A stretch of DNA of 64,000 nucleotides, taken from Hoeflea marina (GTDB taxonomy: Bacteria > Pseudomonadota > Alphaproteobacteria > Rhizobiales > Rhizobiaceae). This document shows, one piece after another, positions 24,430-34,184 of the stretch (the first letter of the stretch is position 1; every line of letters begins with the position of its first letter). The notes beneath the pieces were generated by a model. That model was not told where the DNA came from and made no database searches. It saw only the letters and a program-made list of their open reading frames with translations. Made by a program: the position numbers and the translations under genes. The stretch is taken from assembly GCF_003182275.1 (NCBI RefSeq), contig NZ_QGTR01000004.1, positions 363,811-427,810 on the forward strand, given 5' to 3'.

Positions 24430-25119
24430 TTACTTGACGATGTCGAGCAGTTCGATTTCGAACACCAGCGCCGCACCGCCGGGGATTTCGCCCGCTCCCT
24501 TGTCGCCATAGGCGGTATCGGCCGGGCAGACCACCCGGATCTTGCCGCCGACCTTCATCGTCTGCACCGCTTCGGTCCAGCAGGGAATGACCTGGTCGAG
24601 GCCGAATTCAGCCGGTTCGCCGCGATCCACCGAACTGTCGAAGACATGGCCGTCGGGCAGCGTGCCGTGGTAATGCACCTTGACCTTGCTGGTGGCCGCC
24701 GGGCTTTCGCCACTGCCGGCTGTCATCTCGTTGATGATGATGCCCGACGGAGTCACGGTCGCGCCGTCTGCCTTGCCCTGTTCTTCAAGGAACCTGGCGG
24801 CTTCCGCCTTGGTGGTTGCGGCCAGCGCGTCATGCCGCGCCTGGACGAAGGGGCCGATCTTGGGGCCGTACTCCTCGAGCGCCACAGCCGGCTCGGCGCC
24901 GTTGGATGCCGCGGCGATGCCGGCCTGCACCTGCGTCAGCTCGGTCTCGGTCAGCCGGAAGGGAACCAGGTTCTTGCCCAGAGCGAGACCGATGGCGTAG
25001 AGCACCTTTTCGTCCTCGGTGGCGGGCGCGGTGTCGGCGGCATAGGCCAGGCCGGAGGAGGTAAGCACCGCGATCAGCGAGATCTGGGCTGCCAGAACGG
25101 CGGGAAATCGATATGTCAT
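24430..25119 (-). CDS. FKBP-type peptidyl-prolyl cis-trans isomerase, exported
   Basis: The 229-residue protein has a signal peptide (VLAAQISLIAVLTSSGLAYAAD), an N-terminal helical dimerisation region of the FkpA/Mip type, and a C-terminal FKBP domain (KVHYHGTLPDGHVFDSS, GQ-like DQVIPCWTEAVQTMKVGGKIRVVCP, AYGDKGAGEIPGGAALVFEIEL). It should accelerate proline isomerisation and folding of periplasmic proteins. A cysteine (PCWTEA) replaces the commoner glycine near the active site. It is a single gene ended by a shared hairpin with the convergent small gene. Confidence 0.9.
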   Translation of the reverse strand: MTYRFPAVLAAQISLIAVLTSSGLAYAADTAPATEDEKVLYAIGLALGKNLVPFRLTETELTQVQAGIAAASNGAEPAVALEEYGPKIGPFVQARHDALAATTKAEAARFLEEQGKADGATVTPSGIIINEMTAGSGESPAATSKVKVHYHGTLPDGHVFDSSVDRGEPAEFGLDQVIPCWTEAVQTMKVGGKIRVVCPADTAYGDKGAGEIPGGAALVFEIELLDIVK

Positions 25120-25328
25120 GGAAGGCTCCGAATTGGCAGCGGATCGCTCCGCGCCGGGGCAAGGGATTGACTGACCCGGTTTCCCGGGAACGGGTGGCGC
25201 GAAGCTAGCGTCGATCCAACCAGTTGGCTACGGGTCATGCCGTCCAATCTTGTCGAAGCGATGACACAATCGTCAGTCACTGAAAATTGCCGCGCGCGGC
25301 CTTCCGCAGGGAGCGGCTTCCCCGCGGT

Positions 25329-26582
25329 TCAGAGCTGCTGGCGCACCACCTTGCCGAGCCGTGCGATCCCCTCCTCGATCATCGCCTCCGAAGCGCAGGA
25401 GAACGACAGCCGGATGGTGTTTGCGCCCGAGCCGTCGGCGAAGAAGGCGCGGCCGGGCACGAAGGCGACGCGCGCCGTCTCCAGGCTCCTTGCCAGCAGC
25501 GCCGCGCCGTCGATCCCCTCGGGCAGCGTCACCCAGACGAACATGCCGCCGTCCGGCCTCGTCCAGCTCACGCCCTCGGGCATATGGCGCGACAGCGCCG
25601 AGAGCATGTGGTCGCGGCGGCCGCGATAGACCCCGCGAATGGTGTCCACCTGGGCGGAGAAGCCATCGCTTGCCACCGTGTGGATGGCCATCTGGTTGAG
25701 CGTCGCCGAATGCAGGTCGGCCGCCTGCTTCATCAGCACCAGCTTGGCGATGACCGGCCTGGCGGCCACCACCCAGCCGACGCGCAGGCCGGGCGCCAGC
25801 GTCTTGGAGAAGCTGCCGCAATAGATGGTGCGCGCGGCCTCGATCGAGCCGTGGCGGGCGATGTCGAGCGCCAGGATCGGCTCGATCTCCTCGCCGTCGT
25901 AGCGCAGCGACTGATAGGCCGCGTCCTCGATGACGGCGATGTCGAGGCTCTCGGCGAGATCGAGCACCCGCCCGCGTGCCGTGCGGTCAAGGGTCTCGCC
26001 TGTCGGATTGGCGAAATCGCCCGACACATAGGCGTATTTGACGCTGCCGCCGGCCGCCGCCGCCGTGGCGCGGTAGTCATCAGTGCTGCGGTTGGCAAAG
26101 GGATCGAGCCGGTCGAAGGTCGGCTCATAGGCATTGAAGGCTTGCAGGGCGCCGAGATAGGTGGGCCAGCCGACCAGCGCGGTGTCGCCCCGGGTCAGAA
26201 ACAGCTTGCCGAGATAGTCCAGCGCCTGCTGCGAGCCGGACGTGATCATGATGTTGTCGATCGAGCACGCGACGCCGAGCGAGGCCATGCGCCCGACCAG
26301 CCACTCGCGCAGCGGCCGGTAGCCTTCGGAGACGGAATATTGCAGCGCCGCGCCGCGGCCGGGCCCGGTCAGCGCCCGGGTCAGCGCGGCGGAGAAGGCA
26401 TCGGCGGGAAACAGGGCCGGATCGGGAATGCCGCCGGCAAACGAGATCACATCGGGCTGGTCGAGCAGCTTGAGCAGTTCGCGGATCTCCGACGCCTTCA
26501 TCCGCGCTGAACGGGTGGCAAACAGCGTCGGCCAGTCCAGCCCGTCTCGCGATGCGGTTTCAACCATTGCAGCCTGCGCCAT
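25329..26582 (-). CDS. PLP-dependent aminotransferase, class I/II (2-aminoadipate/MocR-type clade)
   Basis: The 417-residue fold-type I aminotransferase opens ISFAGGIPDPALFPADAF, typical of the LysN/kynurenine-aminotransferase II clade. The PLP-lysine lies in GSFSKTLAPGLRVGWVV, preceded by DFANPTGETLD and EDAAYQSLRYDG. The start is taken at ATG 26582 (MAQAAMVETAS); a nearby ATG five codons later is possible. No helix-turn-helix domain is attached, so it is an enzyme, not a MocR regulator. It probably transaminates branched-chain, aromatic or alpha-aminoadipate substrates. No operon partner is visible. Confidence 0.87.
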   Translation of the reverse strand: MAQAAMVETASRDGLDWPTLFATRSARMKASEIRELLKLLDQPDVISFAGGIPDPALFPADAFSAALTRALTGPGRGAALQYSVSEGYRPLREWLVGRMASLGVACSIDNIMITSGSQQALDYLGKLFLTRGDTALVGWPTYLGALQAFNAYEPTFDRLDPFANRSTDDYRATAAAAGGSVKYAYVSGDFANPTGETLDRTARGRVLDLAESLDIAVIEDAAYQSLRYDGEEIEPILALDIARHGSIEAARTIYCGSFSKTLAPGLRVGWVVAARPVIAKLVLMKQAADLHSATLNQMAIHTVASDGFSAQVDTIRGVYRGRRDHMLSALSRHMPEGVSWTRPDGGMFVWVTLPEGIDGAALLARSLETARVAFVPGRAFFADGSGANTIRLSFSCASEAMIEEGIARLGKVVRQQL

Positions 26583-26801
26583 GCCCGATCCTCCGAAGAT
26601 GCGATCGGACAGCATCATCATGCGGCGAAATTTAAGTCAACATTGCTGACCTATTATTCGTCGCTGCAGCGCAGCAGAACGCGGGGTTTGGGCGTGCAGA
26701 GCGCAGCAGCGACACCATGATGGCGCGAGCGGTTGCCCATTTCCCTTGCCGCAGATCCTGCTAATATCCACGCAAATTCAACAGGCGGAGGGTCAGTCGG
26801 G

Positions 26802-27548
26802 ATGAGTGTGCTTAAACATATCGGCCTGATGGCCGCGCTGATGTTGCCGCTGCCTGCCGCGGCGGCCTGCTTCGATCTCGGCAAGGCCGAACCGCATGAA
26901 CTCAGCGGCATGCTGTCTCACCGTATCTTTGCCGGACCGCCGAATTTCGAGGACGTGCAGACCGGAGACACCCCGGAGCCTGGGTACATACTCAAGCTCG
27001 AAGCACCGATCTGCCTGACCGGCGACGAGGATTTTGCAGATCCGGACTTTGCGTTTGATGAGGTGCAGTTGGTCTCGACCGACGCGACCGGCGAAGCGAT
27101 GGTGGCGCTCAATGAGCAGCGTGTCCAAGTCACGCTGGCAACCCCCATCCCGGCCATGACCGGACATCACCACCGCCCACTGGTGGCCTGGGTGACAGCA
27201 ATCGAGCCCGAGGACGGTGCTGCATCCGAGGGGGATGGTGGAGCGAGCACGGTTGAGGCTTTCTACCTGGCGCTCGGCAGTGGCGACGGCGCCTCCGCCG
27301 CTGGCTTCGTCATCCCGGAAAAGACCGCCAAGGGCCCCTTCTCGGCCAAGGCATTGAGCCGCTTCTATGGCGGCCTGCCCGAAAAGCTGTGGTTGATCGA
27401 ACTGCGCAAGACCGGGCCGAACCGCTTCGCGGTGCGATACCGCTTCCGCAGCAGCAGCGGCACATGCGATGGCCGCGCCACGGTGACGACGGTGCAGCGA
27501 AAAGGCCGCAGCTTCATTGCCGGCATCAGGGCCGAGAACGGCTGCTGA
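26802..27548 (+). CDS. Secreted protein, DUF4431-like
   Basis: The 248-residue protein has a signal peptide (HIGLMAALMLPLPAAAACF). Its central part shows a DUF4431-like pattern: LSGMLSHRIFAGPPNFEDV, then LKLEAPICL and a GHHHRPLVAWV motif. The C-terminal part (EAFYLALGSGDGASAAGFVIPEK, AVRYRFRSSSGTCDGRA) may be a second small domain seen in related secreted proteins. ATG 26802 follows GGAGGG. The function of DUF4431 is not known. It is a stand-alone gene. Confidence 0.65.
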   Translation: MSVLKHIGLMAALMLPLPAAAACFDLGKAEPHELSGMLSHRIFAGPPNFEDVQTGDTPEPGYILKLEAPICLTGDEDFADPDFAFDEVQLVSTDATGEAMVALNEQRVQVTLATPIPAMTGHHHRPLVAWVTAIEPEDGAASEGDGGASTVEAFYLALGSGDGASAAGFVIPEKTAKGPFSAKALSRFYGGLPEKLWLIELRKTGPNRFAVRYRFRSSSGTCDGRATVTTVQRKGRSFIAGIRAENGC

Positions 27549-28095
27549 CGCCGGCACGAGCGCAAGCGGCTCAGCTTTGCATTGAAGCCTGCGTCATTGC
27601 CCCGGTGAGCAATGTCTTTGCCGCCCACAACGTCACCTCCGCGGCCCCATTGCCATCAAGCTGGTATATATCCTTGAGAACCACCACGGTTTCGATGCCG
27701 GTAAGCAGGGCCAGGGCTGGCAGCAGCTTGCGATAGACCGCCGTCGGCAGTTGCTTGCGCACCGGCTCCGGCACATCGGCAAGCCAGCCGATGCGCCGTG
27801 CGCCGCGACGCCTACCCCCGCCGCCACGCCGATGCCCCCATGAGGGTGCGGATTTCCGCCCGCCCGGGTCCAAGCGCCTGCCCCCGATTGTCCCCCGCCC
27901 CTGCCGCAAACCTAATCCCCGCTCAACGGAACGATCGGCGGATCGCGGCGTTGTGCAGGCAGACTGGATGATCAGGGGGGCGACACGATCCCCCGATCCG
28001 CCGGCCACGGCGGCGCCCTTCGCAAGCTCCAGGGTGCCGCAGCTTAGGGACGGACGCAGTCGGAGCATTTGACGTAATGATTGAAGGATACGACC
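27549..28095. other. Intergenic region with a possible gene fragment
   Basis: This 547-base stretch lacks a convincing complete gene. The part near 27571-27790 can be read on the minus strand as about 70 protein-like residues (see the separate fragment entry). The remainder gives only arginine- and proline-rich shadow frames. The last bases hold the ribosome-binding site (AAGGA) of the DUF992 gene. Confidence 0.4.
27571..27790 (-). pseudogene. Possible C-terminal gene remnant of unknown family
   Basis: The last roughly 70 codons of a minus-strand frame read like real protein (VRKQLPTAVYRKLLPALALL, then a mixed hydrophobic segment VVVLKDIYQL) and end in a stop at 27571. The preceding codons in the same frame look like noise and contain no plausible start, so any gene here is truncated. 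I do not recognise it. Confidence 0.3.
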
Positions 28096-28590
28096 ATGAC
28101 ATTCGCAAAAACACTCATCCTCGCCTCGGCCCTGACCGCAGCCTCCGGCGCGCTGGCCGTCCAGGCAAGTGCCGCCGATCGTGTCGAGGTCGGCATGCTC
28201 GATTGCACGGTTGAAGGCGGCGTCGGCTTCGTCTTCGGCTCCAGCCGCGACCTGACCTGCACCTTCACGCCTGCCGATCCGGCCGTTCCGGCCGACACCT
28301 ATGCCGGCGTGATCAACAAGTACGGTCTCGATCTTGGCGTCACCGGCACGACCCTGATCAAGTGGGCCGTCGTGTCGCCGACAGAGGCGCCGTATGCCGC
28401 CGGCGCGCTTGCCGGTGAATACAACGGAGCCCAGGCGTCGGCGTCGTTCGCAGCCGGTCTCGGCGCCAATGTGCTGGTCGGCGGTTCGAATGAATCCTTT
28501 GGCCTGCAGCCGGTCTCGATCCAGGCCCAGGACGGCGTCAACATCGCCGTCGGCGTCGCCTCGCTGACCCTGATCGGCACGCCCGGCTGA
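28096..28590 (+). CDS. DUF992 domain secreted protein
   Basis: The 164-residue protein has a signal peptide ending QASAAD and a full DUF992 domain. The domain has VEVGMLDCTVEGGVGFVFGS, the second cysteine in DLTCTFTP, the GVINKYGLDLGVTG strand and the NVLVGGSNESFGLQPVS segment. The two cysteines probably form a disulfide. DUF992 proteins are common in Hyphomicrobiales periplasms but have no known role. ATG 28096 follows AAGGA. A strong terminator follows, so it is a monocistronic gene. Confidence 0.88.
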   Translation: MTFAKTLILASALTAASGALAVQASAADRVEVGMLDCTVEGGVGFVFGSSRDLTCTFTPADPAVPADTYAGVINKYGLDLGVTGTTLIKWAVVSPTEAPYAAGALAGEYNGAQASASFAAGLGANVLVGGSNESFGLQPVSIQAQDGVNIAVGVASLTLIGTPG

Positions 28591-28614
28591 TCTGAACCGA
28601 CCTCCAGAGACTGG

Positions 28615-28645
28615 AAAGGCCGCGGGGTGCTCCGCGGCCTTTCTG
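28615..28645 (+). terminator. Rho-independent terminator of the DUF992 gene
   Basis: A perfect 11-bp stem (AAAGGCCGCGG/CCGCGGCCTTT) with a 6-base loop follows the stop by 24 bases and ends in a short T-run (CCTTTCTGCATTT). Confidence 0.85.
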
Positions 28646-28720
28646 CATTTGGCGCTTGAGTTCAGGCCCGGTCCGTGCGTCCTGTCCGGCTCTGCCCTGC
28701 CGCCTCACAGATCGCCGGCC

Positions 28721-29908
28721 TCAGGACTGACCGGAGGCTCCGGCGCGAGAGGGCTGCTGCAGCCCGGCCGCGCCAGTCTGCCCGGCCGGCGGCCTGGCGC
28801 GGGCGCCATTGAACAGCAGCAACGCAACCGCCGACCGCGCGATCAGCAGGTGGATGCCATAGGACAGCAGGCCCGCCAGCGTGAAGGTGATGAGCCACTC
28901 GAGCAGCGGCGGCCAGTCGAGCATGAGAAACAGCGTCGCCATCGCGAAGATCAGCGGATGATGGAACAGATAGATGGTGAAGGACGCATCGACGATCCGG
29001 CGGATCGCCGGATTGTGACCGTTGAAGCGGACGGTCGCCATGCCGGTGATGAAGCCGGTGATCATCATCGCCGCGACGACGCCCGAGATCATGAACACCG
29101 CCTGCGACCATGGCGTCGACGGCGCGATCAGCGACACCAGCCCGAGCAGGCAGCCGATGCCGAGCGCCATCCATCCGGCCCCCGAATACCACGCCCTCAG
29201 CGGCGCGCTGATGAACATGGCGGCGCCGAAGCAGAAATAGACCGCGTAGGAATTGTAGGCGACGGCGGCCGGCATGTGGCTGCCGCCAACCCGGTAGAGT
29301 GCAGGAAGGACCAGCGCCAGCCCGGCGCAGGCGGCGGCGAGCGTGGCAAAGGCCAGCCAGCGGTGCCTGAGCCCGAACTCGGCGACCGCGGCGACCAGGG
29401 CCGAAAACCGCGCGGCGCCGGTCAGCGCGACGATGCCGGCCAGCGCCGCCGAATAGGTGATCAGGCAGTAGAGGAACCACAGATGCGACACCCACGGCTC
29501 GTCGAAGTGGGTCTCGCTGAAGGCGATGCTGGCCCCGAGCCGGGCCGGGGCAAGTTCGCCCGAGACCACAAGCCCGTATTGCTGCATGACGATCTGCAGC
29601 GGCAGGATGGTCAGCGTTGCCGTGGCGAGCGGCAGCCCGAGCCGGACGAGGCGTTTGCCGAGCCACGGTCGGGCACCCTGGCGCGAGAGCATCATCATCG
29701 AGAAGAAGCCGGCCAGAATGAAGAATCCCGGCATCCGGAAGACATGGATGCTGTCGGCGATCAGGGTCAGCAGCGGGCTGTGCTGCGGCGAGGAGACCGA
29801 CCAGACGAAATGCGTCGAATAGACCACCGCCGCATGAAACGGGATTCCAAGCAGCAGATAGAGTGCGCGCGCAAAATCCCAGTGATGCTGCCGTGACTGC
29901 GAACTCAT
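28721..29908 (-). CDS. Acyltransferase family 3 membrane protein (OpgC-like)
   Basis: The 395-residue protein has about ten membrane segments and the acyltransferase-3 pattern: an N-terminal WDFARALYLLLGIPFHAAVVY helix with a conserved histidine, FRMPGFFILAGFF, a LVRLGLPL segment and a late FTIYLFHHPLIF. Such enzymes transfer acyl or succinyl groups to carbohydrates outside the membrane; OpgC succinylates periplasmic glucans. The substrate here is not determined. The proline- and glycine-rich C-terminal tail is of low complexity. It stands alone in its own orientation. Confidence 0.82.
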   Translation of the reverse strand: MSSQSRQHHWDFARALYLLLGIPFHAAVVYSTHFVWSVSSPQHSPLLTLIADSIHVFRMPGFFILAGFFSMMMLSRQGARPWLGKRLVRLGLPLATATLTILPLQIVMQQYGLVVSGELAPARLGASIAFSETHFDEPWVSHLWFLYCLITYSAALAGIVALTGAARFSALVAAVAEFGLRHRWLAFATLAAACAGLALVLPALYRVGGSHMPAAVAYNSYAVYFCFGAAMFISAPLRAWYSGAGWMALGIGCLLGLVSLIAPSTPWSQAVFMISGVVAAMMITGFITGMATVRFNGHNPAIRRIVDASFTIYLFHHPLIFAMATLFLMLDWPPLLEWLITFTLAGLLSYGIHLLIARSAVALLLFNGARARPPAGQTGAAGLQQPSRAGASGQS

Positions 29909-30101
29909 GCGCCTGGCCTCGATCGGGGTGGCGGTTGGCTGGCGTCAAGCATAGGGCGGAGTTGTTTAAATCCTGCTAATGCGGCGATGGCGGCGAGTCC
30001 CGAAGGCCCGGCGCCGCCCGGCACCCGGACGGTCTGCCGGGGGGAGCGCCGAGGGCTGCCGGTTGCCCGTTTGGGACCGCCGCGGCGGCACCTCCTCCGT
30101 C

Positions 30102-30123
30102 ATGCCGGCCCGCGCGCCGGCAT
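30102..30123. repeat. Intergenic palindrome (REP-like)
   Basis: Eight-base arms ATGCCGGC and GCCGGCAT flank a GC core in a non-coding region. The flanking GTC and CCAG fit a dispersed alphaproteobacterial unit. A related but decayed version (CTCCGTCATGCC...) occurs at about 46417-46470. Confidence 0.5.
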
Positions 30124-30407
30124 CCAGCGGGCGAGCGTCCGCGAGCCGGGGGACTCGTAGCGGACCATCCTCAAGAAGGCGAGTCTCTCACCGCGCGGAC
30201 GCGCGGGTCTCTGGGGACCCTCGTCCTTCGAGGCTCGCTACGCGAGCACCTCAGGAGGCCGGGGCGACGGTGTGGAGGGCGCGGTACAACCCGTCTGGCT
30301 CTATTGCGTGGAAGCATAGCAGTGTCGTGAGATGGTCCGGCACCAAGGCCCGAGGTTCCGGCTGCGATCTCGTCGTTCCGGTCCGGACGCGAAGCCCGAA
30401 ATGCGAA

Positions 30408-30433
30408 GGACCGCGGCGTTTCCGCCGCGGTCC
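30408..30433 (-). terminator. Terminator hairpin downstream of ilvC
   Basis: An 11-bp perfect stem (GGACCGCGGCG/CGCCGCGGTCC) with a 4-base loop lies about 50 bases after the ilvC stop on the minus strand, followed by TTCGCATTTC. Confidence 0.65.
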
Positions 30434-30483
30434 CTTGTCCGATGAGTCTGGGTCAGATCAGTCTTGGTCGTCGAACCGTGGCC

Positions 30484-31506
<1,023 letters not shown>

Positions 31507-31598
31507 TCACTCCTGTTGTGTGCGTTTCCATTGTCCGTTGCGGCACGGGTTTGGCCCTGCCGATACTTGCTGGCGCATGCCCGCCTGCCCCGATGGGG

Positions 31599-32294
31599 TC
31601 AGCCGAACAGCGTCAGAAACCTGTCCGTCGCGGCTTTCGCCCGCGCCGATATTTCGCTGTCGTCGAGCCGGCCTGTCTCGCCCAGCAGCACCCGGATCTG
31701 CGTGTCGGCAATGACCAGGCCGAAGAAGGCCCGGAATGCCTCCGAAGCTTCGTCGAATGTCAGGAGCCCCGCCGACCGCCCGGCGAGAAACAGCGGCTCG
31801 AGCCGCCGCGCCATCGCCACCGGGCCGTTGGTGAGCACGATCTCGCCGAGCCGGCTCCTGTTCGATCCGGCATGGGAGACCGCCGCGCGGTTGAGCGCGA
31901 TCGACAGCTCGCCTGAAATCACCGTGAGCCAGCTTGCGGCAAAGCTCGACAGCGCCTCGCTCAGGCTCTCGCGCGTCAGCCCCTCGCTCGGCAGCTTCGG
32001 CATCCGCACCTTGGAGGCCTGCCAGCGCACGGTGGCCGTCAGCAGGCCGTCGCGGTCGCCGAACCATTTGTAGAGCGTTTCCTTCGAGCAGCTCGCAGCC
32101 CGCGCCACCGCCGCCACGGAAAACCCGTCGCCCTCCTCCACCAGCAGCCTGAGCACCGCATCGAGCACCTCGCGCTGCCGCGGCGAATACTCCTCGTCGC
32201 CTGCGACCGCGGCCGGCGACCCGGCATCAACGCCGGATGCCAGGGCACGATCGTCCGGTGCGGATGGGCTGGAAAGAACGGCGCTGATGTTCAT
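31599..32294 (-). CDS. TetR-family transcriptional regulator, probably autoregulated and leaderless
   Basis: The 231-residue protein has a proline- and alanine-rich N-terminal lead, then a TetR helix-turn-helix (FSVAAVARAASCSKETLYKWFGDRDGLL) and a ligand-binding domain of the TetR_C type (VLLGETGRLDDSEISARAKAATDRFL). A 20-bp perfect palindrome overlaps its promoter (next entries). The promoter geometry puts transcription start at or next to the ATG at 32294, so I choose this start over ATG 32303. The upstream-most frame start would lie inside the operator. Its ligand and other targets are unknown; ilvC lies just downstream. Confidence 0.82.
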   Translation of the reverse strand: MNISAVLSSPSAPDDRALASGVDAGSPAAVAGDEEYSPRQREVLDAVLRLLVEEGDGFSVAAVARAASCSKETLYKWFGDRDGLLTATVRWQASKVRMPKLPSEGLTRESLSEALSSFAASWLTVISGELSIALNRAAVSHAGSNRSRLGEIVLTNGPVAMARRLEPLFLAGRSAGLLTFDEASEAFRAFFGLVIADTQIRVLLGETGRLDDSEISARAKAATDRFLTLFG

Positions 32295-32300
32295 GAAGCG

Positions 32301-32330
32301 CATGTACCGTACCGTACGGTACGGTGTCAA
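32301..32330 (-). promoter_or_regulatory. Promoter of the TetR-family gene
   Basis: On the minus strand a perfect TTGACA (32330-32325) is followed after 17-18 bases by GTACAT/TACATG as a weak -10. The operator palindrome fills the spacer. Expected transcription starts near 32294, which is the first base of an ATG, implying a leaderless mRNA. Confidence 0.5.
32306..32325. promoter_or_regulatory. 20-bp perfect palindromic TetR-type operator
   Basis: The sequence ACCGTACCGTACGGTACGGT is identical on both strands and lies between the -35 and -10 of the adjacent TetR-family gene. Position and symmetry fit an operator bound by that regulator for negative autoregulation. Confidence 0.7.
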
Positions 32331-32431
32331 GGGGCGATCAGGCGCCTACAGCTGGCGGAGATCGACTTCTCCGCGCCCTCCCCGCCGGGACGGTCCACCC
32401 GGTCCATCCAGGCGGCCCGCGCGGCGCCGGC

Positions 32432-32878
32432 TCAGCGTTCGGAATCCATCGTGTGCAGCTTCTCGACGCGGCGGCGGAATTCTTCGCTGGTGGAGAACTC
32501 CGCCTCGAGATAGGCGGCGATGAGGTCGCGGGCGAGCCACGGACCGACGATCTGGGCGCCGATGCACATGACATTGACATCGTCGTGCTCGACCGACTGG
32601 TGAGCCGAATGGACGTCGTGGCAGACGGCGGCGCGGATGCCCTTGACCTTGTTGGCGGCGATCGAGGCGCCGACGCCGGTCCCGCAGACCATCAGGCCGC
32701 GATCGGCCGTGCCTTCGGTGAGCGCGCCGGTCACAAGCCTGGCGATATCGGGAAAATCCACCGGCTGGTCATCGAAGGAGCCGACATCGATGACCTCGTG
32801 TCCGAGCGCCTTGATGGTCTCGATGGCATGGGCCTTCATCGGAAATCCGGCATGATCAGAACCGACTACAATTCGCAT
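32432..32878 (-). CDS. rpiB: RpiB/LacAB-family sugar-phosphate isomerase
   Basis: The 148-residue protein starts RIVVGSDHAGFPMKAH and has the catalytic cysteine loop LMVCGTGVGASIAANKVKGIRAAVCHD. This is the signature of ribose-5-phosphate isomerase B and its relatives acting on allose, galactose or erythrulose phosphates. The ATG at 32878 is chosen because the family begins there. It is the last gene of the fadR-dctPQM-rpiB operon. It therefore probably isomerises the phosphorylated form of the sugar brought in by the TRAP transporter, rather than serving only the pentose-phosphate pathway. Confidence 0.88.
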   Translation of the reverse strand: MRIVVGSDHAGFPMKAHAIETIKALGHEVIDVGSFDDQPVDFPDIARLVTGALTEGTADRGLMVCGTGVGASIAANKVKGIRAAVCHDVHSAHQSVEHDDVNVMCIGAQIVGPWLARDLIAAYLEAEFSTSEEFRRRVEKLHTMDSER

Positions 32879-32900
32879 TTCAGTATCCTTCCAAAGGGGG

Positions 32901-34175
32901 CTAACGCAGGAAGCTGGGAAGCCAGAGAACAAGATCGGGGGCGAAGGTGATCACGCCGAGGGTGGCCAGCAGCGGGATGTAGAAAGGCGCAAGCGCCTTG
33001 AGCAGATCCCTGAGCGAGATCTCGGCGATCGAGCAGACCAGGAACAGCGACAGGCCCATCGGCGGCGTCAGCAGCCCGATCATCAGGTTGAAGATCGCCA
33101 CGATGCCGAGATGCACCGGGTCGACGCCGGCCAGCACCATCGGCGGCGCGATCACCGGCACCACGAGCAGAGTCGCCGTGGTGGAATCGAGGAACATGCC
33201 GGCGATGAAGAAGATCAGGTTGGCAATCAGCAGCAGAACCACCGGGTTGGTGGAGAGCTGCAGGATCATGGCGGCAAAATCCTGCGGCACCTGCTCGACG
33301 GCCAGGATCCAGCCGAACAGGGCTGCGGCGGCGACAATGATGAGAATGGCGCTGGTCGACCGCACGGTGGCGAGCGTCGAGTGCCAGAGATGCGACCAGG
33401 TCAGTTCGCGATAGACGAGAGCGCTGATCAGAATGACGTAGACGGCGGTGACGGCGGCCGCTTCCGTCGGCGTGAAGAGGCCGAAGAGCATGCCCGAAAT
33501 CATCAGCACCGGCGCGATGATCGCCGGCAGCGCCGGCAGGAAGGAATGCCAGATCTCGCGCAGGGTCGGCCAGCGCTCGGCGCGCGGCATGGCATGGCGC
33601 AGCGACAGCATGGCCGCAGTCAGCATCAGCAGCGCGACGCAGATCAGCGCCGGCACGATGCCCGCAAGCAGCAGCTGGACGATGGAGACGCTGGTCACCG
33701 AGCCGTAGACGATGAGCGGGATGCTGGGCGGGAAGATCGGGCCGACGACGGCCGAGGCGGCGGTGACGGCGGCGGAGAACGGCGCCGAGAAGCCCCGCTT
33801 GCGCATCGCCTCGATCTCGATCTTGCCAAGGCCGCCGACATCGGCGAGCGCCGCCCCGGACATGCCCGAAAAGATCAGCGAGGAAAAGATGTTGACCTGC
33901 GCCAGCCCGCCCGGCGCGCGCCCCACCAGCGTGTCGGCGAAGCGGAAGATGCGCTCGGTGACGCCCGACAGGTTCATCAGGTTGCCGACAAAAATGAAGA
34001 TCGGCACCGCGACCAGCGGGAAGCTGTCGAGCGCATAGGTGATGCGCTGCGCCAGCAGCCCGAGCGGAAACCCTTCCACCAGGATGTAGAGGATGGCGGG
34101 CAGCAGGATGGCATAGACCACCGGGAACCCGATGATGAACAGGCCCAGAAAGGCGATGATGATGACGATGCCCAT
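32901..34175 (-). CDS. dctM: TRAP transporter large permease (DctM type)
   Basis: The 424-residue protein has about 12 membrane segments and TRAP DctM motifs: FSSLIFSGMSGAALADVGGLG, PFSAAVTAASAVVGPIFPPSIPLIVYG and the second-half counterpart GMFLDSTTATLLVVPVIAPP. It forms the Na+-coupled transport channel with DctQ and receives substrate from DctP. Its start is 9 bases from the dctQ stop. The substrate is unknown; the rpiB gene downstream points to a sugar or sugar acid. Confidence 0.93.
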   Translation of the reverse strand: MGIVIIIAFLGLFIIGFPVVYAILLPAILYILVEGFPLGLLAQRITYALDSFPLVAVPIFIFVGNLMNLSGVTERIFRFADTLVGRAPGGLAQVNIFSSLIFSGMSGAALADVGGLGKIEIEAMRKRGFSAPFSAAVTAASAVVGPIFPPSIPLIVYGSVTSVSIVQLLLAGIVPALICVALLMLTAAMLSLRHAMPRAERWPTLREIWHSFLPALPAIIAPVLMISGMLFGLFTPTEAAAVTAVYVILISALVYRELTWSHLWHSTLATVRSTSAILIIVAAAALFGWILAVEQVPQDFAAMILQLSTNPVVLLLIANLIFFIAGMFLDSTTATLLVVPVIAPPMVLAGVDPVHLGIVAIFNLMIGLLTPPMGLSLFLVCSIAEISLRDLLKALAPFYIPLLATLGVITFAPDLVLWLPSFLR

Positions 34176-34184
34176 GGCCTGACC

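Larger units (their letters stand above)
29909..30483. other. Long intergenic region with dispersed palindromes
   Basis: No gene is supported in these 575 bases. They contain a 22-base palindrome at 30102-30123 (arms ATGCCGGC/GCCGGCAT) and an imperfect hairpin at about 30224-30258 (CCTTCGAGGCTCGC...GCGAGCACCTCAGGAGG). Both resemble dispersed intergenic repeats common in Hyphomicrobiales genomes. The ilvC terminator lies at the right end. Confidence 0.6.
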
